Shown here: piece after piece, positions 56,911-64,000 of the stretch | Position numbering within the stretch: the first letter of the stretch is position 1 | How the letters are laid out: every line of letters begins with the position of its first letter | Source of the DNA: Rhodosporidiobolus odoratus | Taxonomy: Eukaryota > Basidiomycota > Microbotryomycetes > Sporidiobolales > Sporidiobolaceae | NCBI GenBank assembly: GCA_034387635.1 | Contig: JAOANU010000002.1 | Coordinates: forward strand, 620,001-684,000 | Direction: 5' to 3' | DNA: 64,000 nucleotides | Program-made: the position numbers and the translations under genes | Notes under the pieces: model-generated | Databases searched by the model: none | The model's input: the letters and a program-made list of their open reading frames with translations, nothing else | What the model was told of the DNA's origin: nothing

Positions 56911-59900
56911 CTATGTCATTGCCTCCCTAAGATCCCTCACCCTCTCCCTGACATCCAGTTCCGGATCCCGCTCCAGCATCCTAAGCTTACTTTCTAGCCC
57001 GAGCGCTCGAAGCTTGTCGAGGATCTCGTGTGGTCGCCGTGGCTGAGATGTTCGGGAGGAGGAAGGGACGGAAGGTGGCAAGAAAGCAGAAGCGCCGCGG
57101 GTGTAAATGAGGTTGTGCAAGACCCAGAGAGCGGCGACGCGGAGGGCGACGATGCGAGAATCCTGTCGACCAAAACAGCGTCAGTAGACCGTCATATGGT
57201 AACGCGGAAACGGGACACAGTGAGTGACCAGGCGGAGAGCGGCGTGCGTACCAGATAAGTAAGGACATGTCGCAACAGCATTGTCCGCGAAGCGATAGCG
57301 AGCTGAGCAGCTTCGTTTGCCGTCGCGATGTTGTTAAGGCAATACAGAGCCTGTGACAGCAGTACATCGAGTCAACGTCCGGGGCAATCGCGACAACAGA
57401 GGGCGTGCTGGAAACGCACCTGCACTACGGTATCTTCCTTCTCCCCACCCATCTCTCCAGGTCCTTCAGCCACCTTGGCCTCCAGTACACTCAGCATCCT
57501 TTCTTCGCCCATCTCCACCGCCGCCAAGCCTGTGATAGGCTCATTGTTGGTGACGCAGGTAATGTTACGCAGAATTCCAAGGGCTTGAACCGAGATTTCG
57601 GGAACAGATGATGACATAAGCCTGCAACGAGAGATAGCAGCGTAAGCGAATGCGGACATGGTACAGATGTGGAGATGGAGAAGCGCCAGAATTGCTTACG
57701 AAGCGAGCGAATCCCAAGTAAGCGAGTAGAGGACAGTGCGCTTGAAATCGGCGCAGCTCTGAAAGGTGGCTGCGAAAAAAGCAGTGTTAGTGTAGTTCTC
57801 CGGTGAAGCACAGCGGAGGCAGCATACCATTCTTGATCGCCCACATTGCGTTCAGCCGCAAAGTCGGATTCGATGCCTTGACCACAAGTTGGCACATCCG
57901 AGGAAGGCAGCCGGCGTCAAGCAGAGCCTGCGGGAAATACATCAGCATCAGCACTGCACGGCATCGGGAAGGCAGAATTGAAGAGTAGACCAACTTGTCG
58001 CATGGGGGAGAATTCAAGCAGGAGATTCGCGACCGCCGCACTTGCGGTAATCTTGACGACTTCGTTCTCGTCCTCCCGCAACAGCCGAACGAGCGGTTCT
58101 TCCGCGTGCGCTTCGACGAGGTCCGTCCGAAGAAGGTTCAGCGACCGGGACAGCGCCCGAATGCAGTGGCAGCCTGCAGCGCGCACGCCGACGCTGGAGT
58201 GGGCGAGGGCGCTGAGAACATGCGGGAGAAGATTGGTGTCGAGTAGGAGGCGACGAGGAGTCTCGAGTAGTGCTGTCAGGGAGGCGAGCGAGAGGAGGAT
58301 CCCCTGGGGCGATAGTAAGGACGGGACGACGCGAGACAATAGGACTGGTGGTCAGTGTGAGATTGTCGTCCCAGCTACGATGGGCAGCGTACCTCATGTA
58401 AGTTCGCGTCTTCTTCGAGTGCTGCGGCTGTCTGGTATGGCTGATCGGGTAGCAAGGGCTTAGAGAGAACGCTGTGGAAGATGGGGAAGGCGCGGGCCGT
58501 CACCGCGCGAGTCTGTAGTTCAGGTTCGTCGGCCAGCAGGTACGCTGTCAATCGCAAGCGCGTGAGTAGTGGACCGGAATGAATAGCAAGTGACCTACCA
58601 AGAGCAAATGCTGCCCCCGCTGCTAACTCCCTTGCCTCCTCAACCAAGCCTAGCAAGACATGCATGGTCGGCAACCCAAGGTCTGCTTCCGTACTCGGCA
58701 GGGTAGTCGACGGATAAACGAGTTTGGTGAGCACAGCGAGAAGCGTCGCAGCGCCGAGTCGGATGGCCGGGACCGGCGAGCGTGTGAGGGTGGTAAAGGG
58801 AGCTAGGCGAGTGTAGTACGAATCGCCGGCGCCGAGGTCTGCAGCATAGGGAATAAGCGCGCACACTACTCGGACAGAGACGAGGAAGACTGGACGCACT
58901 TAGAAGGACGAGTGCAGCGTCGTGCGAGTCCCGGACAAGGACCGATAGTGCTCCGAGAGCGCTCTCCCTTACCTTCATGAGACGAGGAGGATAAGCACGC
59001 AGGCGTGACTTGCAACGAGACCCAGCTCACCTTGTCACTGGCATGCTCGGCAAGTCGTCTCAATGCGATCAGCACGTCTTTACCGTTGTTGCCGTGCATG
59101 ACGGCAGCGCGCTGTGCTGACAATCGCACAGTTCCGGCGAGAAAGCAGCAGACGAGATCCGCAAGCCGCATACGATGTGTTTGTGACGAGATGGACGAAG
59201 AGCCGTCAAATAGAGAGCAGTCGATGAGTAGGTTGAGAACAGAGGAAAGGGGTGAGGGCGATGAAGGTACGGCAGACGAGGGGCCTGGCCCCGTCACAGG
59301 AAGACCAGCGGACGCCTGTCGGAAGACTTCCCCGAGCCCATCGTCGGCCTGCTTCTTCAGTTCAGCAAGATTGACCGACTTGCGTCCTTCGGTCCCCTGC
59401 ATGTCGACGTCTTCTTTCCCTTTACCCTTGACGTCCGAGGCGGCAGAAGGTAGTGTAGACCACAAGTTCTCTGCATCGCGCCGCTCCTCGACGTCGATAC
59501 TCGCCCCGAGAACGTTTGAGCCCCACACCCTAGGGCCGACGACCTTGACCAAGTCCACGTAAAGCGACTTGAGAGCGCGCAAGTTTGCTTCGAGCAGCTT
59601 GTACTTGTTTGCAGGGGATGCGGTGGGCGAGACGGTGGCGAAGTGGAGGGCGCAAGACAGGGAGAGAACGACGGCTTGATGCACATTCGACGAAAGGAGG
59701 ATATCGACGGCGGTCAAACGCGCTGAAGAAAGAGAGCCTCGTAAGTCTTCCGCTCAACGACGGGATACAGCAGCGACTGACGGAGGGACATAGTAGCCAG
59801 GACATTGGCGGCTTCTGCACTGACGGCAAGCGTTTCTTCGGAAATGTGGGAGGAAGATCGAAGTAGCGCGGCAAGTCTGGAGCACGGAGGAGCGTTTCAA

Positions 59901-60081
59901 CAGAGCGGTAATCTGACCCGGTGAACGGGAGAACGTACCGCTCAGCGTGACCTGCCTTGAGCAATGCCTCCTTCGCGGCCGACGTTCCGATGACGGCTCG
60001 TTTCAGTCTGGCGAGGTAAGCGCGTGTGTCGGCAGACGTTGCGTCAGACTCAAGTAGCGGTATCGCCAGCGGTACAGTCAT
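56911..60081 (-). CDS. Armadillo-repeat protein, ARMC8/GID5 (VID28)-like
   Basis: Probable scaffold subunit of the GID/CTLH ubiquitin ligase that, in yeast, presents gluconeogenic enzymes for degradation. From ATG 60081 the first armadillo unit reads YLARLKRAVIGTSAAKEALL followed by KAGHAERYVLPF. Further repeats are spread over many short exons: LTAVDILLSSNVHQAVVLSL, KLLEANLRALKSLYVDLVKV, a disordered acidic insert (KGKGKEDVDMQGTEGRKSVN), FSPMRQ...VKITASAAVANLLLEFS and LFKRTVLYSL-type segments. The end reads LDKLRALGLESKLRMLERDP and ELDVRERVRDLREAMT (stop at 56911), matching the closing helices of ARMC8/VID28. The family call rests on the repeat pattern and C-terminus. An importin-type or vacuolar armadillo protein is less likely. 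Confidence 0.7.
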
Positions 60082-60525
60082 AGCAGGCAGCGAGTAGGTT
60101 GGTAGTCGATATGTGGGGAAGGCTTAGACTGAATCAAGCTGATGAGCCGACAATGAGACCGTCGACAGCTCTTCGCTCTTAATCTGTACTGCCACTGGGG
60201 ATGTGCTGACTCCCTCTACAGGGTCATTGTACCGATTTGCATCCCTCTAACGGGACCTGGCTGTGTAATCCCGCTGCTTTCATGCCCACTTCGCGCCTCG
60301 CCCATCTCTTCGGACGAGCGCATGGTCCCCGCTCGACCCGGCAGGGAACGGGAGTACGGCCGGATGCTAAGTATTTAGCAAGTCAGATACCACAGAAGGT
60401 CGTTAGAACCCAGCTGATCAGTCGGCGGCATTGGCTGCTTGCGAACCTCTCCGCGGAGCGCGTCCGGAGACGGGGCATGCGGGTCCTCGTCTTTGGCTTC
60501 TTGCTTTCCGATACCTACCTTAAGC
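60082..60525. promoter_or_regulatory. Divergent promoter of the armadillo and LPMO-like genes
   Basis: A 444 bp interval between divergent starts. No gene is supported inside. Confidence 0.35.
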
Positions 60526-62570
60526 ATGCCGAGCATACGCACAGGACGACGATGGACCGCGAGCGCAGCTGGGTTGCTGCTGCTACACAGCGTGAAAGCT
60601 CACATGGAGGTCCGTCTTCTCTTCTTCGCACCATTTCGAGCATTTCGGTATTGACCATCCGTTCCGCCACTTTGCAGCTGTCCGAGCCGTATGGCATCTA
60701 CTCAAGTATGCCTGGTCGACCCTGCGACGTTCGAATCACCTGAATCGCTGACCCGTTTTCTCGACCCCCTTTCCTACCACTTCTGCCATGTTCCGCACCC
60801 ACAGAAAATGACCCGCAGACGCCCGAAGCCAACAAGGACTACTCGATGACCGCTCCGCTCGCCAAAGATGGATCAGACTGGCCGGCCAAAGGACGAGGGA
60901 CGAGCGAGATTGTCAGCGCTCTTGAACCGGTGGCGACTCTCGTCGCTGGGAAAGACTTCTCGTGGAACCTCGGAGGGACAGCGGTGCACAACGGAGGAAG
61001 CTGTCAGGTGCGTGGACGACCTCTGTCAAGGCTCTTCGCTCTTCCGCTCCGCCTTCCTTTCCTTTTTCTCCTCCTTTTCCTCCCATACCTCCCTACTCCG
61101 CGAGCCTGTATTGACTGGTCTTCCGCTCCTCATAGGTTGGCATGTCGTACGACAACATGAAAACACAGGTCGTCATGGCAAGTTGGATCGGAGGCTGCCC
61201 GCTCGAGCTGTGCGTATTAGAGACTCCTACTGGTGGCAAGCGAGAGCTCGCGCTGACTGTTCGCCCTACCCTACCAGCCCGTACACATTCACCGTTCCCG
61301 ATATTCCTGGCTGTGATAAGTGTCTCTTCTGGTGGTCATGGTTCAATCAAAGTGGAAACCGCGAGATGTACCAAAGTACGCCTTCCCTCCCGTCTTGTCC
61401 CGAGAATGCCCTTCTTACCGGTAGATCTGCAGATGCCGCCGTCGTCACTGTCTCTGGCAAGGCCGAATCCTTCACCGGCCCGTCAGCATTCCGAAGCAAC
61501 ACCTTTGGCGACGGAAAGTGCGAAAACCCCGAAGGTACCGACGTGGTCTTCCCAAACCCTGGCGATCAGGTCTTCTATGGCGGCAACTATGCAGGATCTA
61601 CTCCAGTAAGCCTCACTTTCCCTTCTCCATATTCCGAAGTCGTCGAATCTATGCTTGATCGGCTGGTTCCCAATCCTGCCTCGGTCTGCTGACTTCGCCC
61701 TCACTTTGACAGTCTGCTTCCGAGATCGACTGTGACTGGAACAATGACGAGCAAGTAACGGTGACTGGGTCAGGGGGCAGCGATGCAGTAAGTTCTTCGC
61801 TGATCTTTTTTCTCCTTTCATACTCACCTCCCGCCAAAAACCCAGAGCGACTCCTCTGGCGGAGCCGGTGCCGGTGGGTCAGGCGGCGGGTCGAGCGCCA
61901 GTAAAGGAGGAGACAGTGCTTCGGGAGGCGGAGGAGGTGCCACTGGAGGAGGAGCCAGTGGAGGTGCAGGAGGTGCATCTTCGGCTAAGGAGACCGGGGC
62001 TGCGGGCACCAGCGCTGCTGGAGCGGGCGCCGGAGCAGGGACAGCTGGGTCCGCTGACGGGGCCGCAGCTACAAAGGCGTCTTCCGCCGTGCGTGGCTTT
62101 TTCTTTTCTCAAGCGTGCTCCTTTCTCCGCGTCCCGGGCTGACCTCGATATGACCTACCTCGTAGGGCTCCGCCGCGTCGACAGGCTCGAGCTCAGGGTC
62201 AGGCTCGGGGTCCGGCGCAGGATCAGGCTCGGGTGCCGGATCAGGCTCAGGATCAAGCTCCGGCTCGGATACAAGCGGCAGCAGCACTACCTCTTCCTCG
62301 TCCGACAACACTCAGCAATTCCTCTATTTCGCCTTCGGAGCCGTCAGTCTCATCCTCATCGCCGGTGTCGTCATCTGCCTCATGCAGCGCAACAAGCAGA
62401 ACGCTGCGCACTCGAGCAGCTCTCGTCGAAGTCATGGTGGCGGAAGGGGGCGCAGCAGAGGGAGGCGGTACCACGACGACGACAGTGACAGCACGAGCGA
62501 TGACAGCGATGACAGCACGGGCAGCAGCGATTCTGGGTATGAGAAGCGAAGGCGAAGAAGGCATCATTAG
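60526..62570 (+). CDS. AA11-like lytic polysaccharide monooxygenase homologue with membrane anchor
   Basis: ATG 60526 encodes MPSIRTGRRWTASAAGLLLL and HSVKA, a signal peptide whose predicted cleavage leaves an N-terminal His (HMELSEPYGIYSKND). N-terminal His is the first copper ligand of LPMOs. Later exons give DYSMTAPLAKDGSDWPAKG, VHNGGSCQ (second His), WIGGCPLELPYTFTVPDIPG and FWWSWFNQSGNREMYQN (axial Tyr), in AA11 order. The introns join in phase. A cysteine pair usual in this family (Cys after the DxP block, Cys after MYMN) is missing at both ends (WPAKG; MYQNAAVV). A long Gly/Ser/Ala linker follows, then a membrane helix (LYFAFGAVSLILIAGVVICL) and a basic-acidic Arg/Ser/Asp tail to TAG 62570. 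Copper activity or substrate is not shown by sequence; a copper-binding non-LPMO role is possible. Confidence 0.72.
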
Positions 62571-62748
62571 CTACCGTTCATTTGCACTGCAGACACTGTT
62601 GACATCGTCTCGAAGAGGCTGAGAGCGGACCGGAAGGCCGATGTGCGGAAATTCTTGATTCGACAGTATCGTGTCACAAGGGTAATTTGCCTCCTTCTTC
62701 GCCTACTTCAACCCCAGCAAAAAACAGAGTTACTGCTGTACTTCCCTT

Positions 62749-63937
62749 CTATTGGTTGACTTCTCCAACCCATGCGAACCACCGCTCGCCGACTTTTTTC
62801 GCCGCAACCGCTACCTCCTGATCTGTCACCACGTTCCCCGGAAGTGGCACAAGGCTCTCAGGCTGCGACGGGCGCCGTTGTCTGGTAGACTGCTTCGTCA
62901 CGCGGTACATCTTTTGAGGTAGAACGATTTGCAGGAGAATGAGGGTTTGAGTGTCCCCAATCCGCTGCCCTTTTCGATGTATTGATTGCCGTAGATTAGT
63001 TCGTAGTTTGACGCAGGTAGGTTCGGCAATGTTGTATGTGGTACAGAGTACGCTCATTGGCGGGGGTGGCTCATGGTTGTGAGAGCTTTTGCTGCAGAGG
63101 TGGCGAGAGCGTAGGTTTTGGCGTGAGGGATGGAAATGCTGTCGAGCAGGTTTTTGCACCATGGCGCGTGGTCGGTAGTTCCCCGTCGGAAGTCGATGTG
63201 CACGACGAAGGGCTGATTGATGGTGATGGCCGTACGGGCGGCTTTGTGCACCTTCCAGTCGGACTGTGCAGGAGTCGGGAGAAGCGTAGACAGGAGAAGG
63301 CGGTCAGTGACAACGAAATTGAAGAAGGCGAGAAGCAGAGTCGGTCAGGACAGAAGCCTGGTCAGACGGCTCTGTGGGTGCAATTTCACTGTGGCCCACT
63401 CGTTGGTGCTCAGGTGAAGACTAGCTGTGGAAGAAATGGATCAGAACTCGAAAGAAAAGCAAAGAAAAGGCGAGAGAACGTACTAGACGGCCTTGCACGC
63501 GGTACATCGATTCATTTTCTCGCCTTCGTTCAACTGCTGAGTCGACTTCTAACAGTACACGCAGTGCATGTCATCCGAGCCGGTAGGCGCAGGAGTCGAC
63601 GGAGACATGTCAGGAGCTGGAGTGACGGATGATGAGGCAGGGGTTGTAGGCTTGATCGACGGTACGCGGGACTCGTTGGGAGTAAAGTTCGAAGACGTAG
63701 AAGACTTGTTAGATCTGTTGGTGCTGTTGCTGACGTCGAGAGCAAAGAAGAAGGAGGAAAACGGTTTCTGACCTTACAATTCTGGCTCAAGCAGATACGC
63801 GTCACTGTACTAGTCAAGGTACACCTACACTCCCTTACAGACGCACCTGTACCCTCTGTACCGCACCATCGCCTGTCCTCGTTGATCGCCTTCTCATTCA
63901 ACCGCGACTGCCATCTTCTCACGTCTCTCGTCGACAC
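62749..63937 (-). pseudogene. Decayed MYND-type zinc-finger gene
   Basis: Read on the - strand, a MYND finger is recognisable in order: DMHCVYC, then NRCTACKAV, then a degenerate third pair, then SDWKVHKAARTAITINQ (near 63260). An in-frame TAG (63549-63551) follows CVYC. After an intron the third pair reads as stop-S-S-P-E-H-Q-R from 63423, where a working finger has Y-C-S-P-E-C-Q-R. The body continues PFVVHIDFRRGTTDHAPWCK to about 63057. A frame change then leads to PPPMSVLCTTYNIAEPTC and a protein-like end at 62749 (ERWFAWVGEVNQ). Upstream sequence to 63937 is Ser/Thr/Pro-rich. Two stops, two lost zinc ligands and a frame change argue for a pseudogene. Confidence 0.55.
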
Positions 63938-64000
63938 TCACCTCAATCAGCCAGCTAGGGCTACACACTGAGCAATGCTGTCATCAACGTCAGCCCCACC
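63938..64000. other. Window edge
   Basis: Too short to assign. Confidence 0.2.

Noticed and set aside
60237..60743. 168-codon + strand frame as an alternative start of the LPMO-like gene
   Set aside because: It overlaps the signal peptide exon in another frame and has no signal or domain. The 60526 start gives a signal peptide ending before the His ligand.

Overview
The window is fungal nuclear DNA, most likely from a GC-rich basidiomycete red yeast of the Microbotryomycetes/Sporidiobolales type (Rhodotorula or Sporobolomyces relatives). This is inferred from dense short GT-AG introns (about 35-150 nt), codon-rich GC coding sequence, tight gene packing on both strands, and the gene set: a CDC3-type septin, a BCK1-type MEKK, a GT32 mannosyltransferase, a Dicer, a chromovirus-type Ty3 element and an AA11-like copper oxidase.

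Layout. 1-4.6 kb: OCH1-like mannosyltransferase (-), then a decayed, internally deleted copy of a GH3 beta-glucosidase gene (-) and a small unknown gene (-). 5.7-17.3 kb: a long MAP kinase kinase kinase and a complete Dicer, both (+). 17.8-20.7 kb: a probable mitochondrial protein with a bacterial RnpA-like domain (-) and the U2 snRNP A' protein (-). 21.0-23.2 kb: septin (+), divergent from U2A'. 23.8-25.7 kb: unrecognised multi-exon gene (-). 26.1 kb: small membrane protein (+). 27.7-31.1 kb: the intact GH3 beta-glucosidase (+). 31.6-36.5 kb: a gene resembling a fungal regulator without its zinc cluster (-), the CAF1/POP2 deadenylase (-) and a DnaJC28/DUF1992 protein (-). 36.9-41.2 kb: CTF18 (+).

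41.2-54 kb is a transposon island. Two near-identical 0.9 kb inverted repeats (41384-42305 and 52954-53853) enclose 10.6 kb that holds a TA-flanked MITE-like element and two Ty3/gypsy chromovirus copies, both in + orientation. These are arranged as a tandem array with a palindromic LTR-like unit between and after them. Both copies are broken.

54.5-64 kb returns to ordinary genes: 14-3-3 (-), an ARMC8/GID5-like armadillo protein (-), a predicted membrane-anchored AA11-like lytic polysaccharide monooxygenase homologue (+), and a decayed MYND-finger gene (-) at the right edge.

The genes do not form one pathway. Themes are cell wall and secretion (mannosyltransferase, BCK1-type kinase, septin, glucosidase, LPMO-like protein), RNA metabolism (Dicer, U2A', CAF1, RnpA-like) and housekeeping (CTF18, 14-3-3, GID5-like). 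The best candidates for something new are the RnpA-like mitochondrial protein, the membrane-anchored LPMO-like protein that has lost a matched cysteine pair, and the nested inverted-repeat transposon island. Exon borders were read by eye and are approximate unless positions are given.
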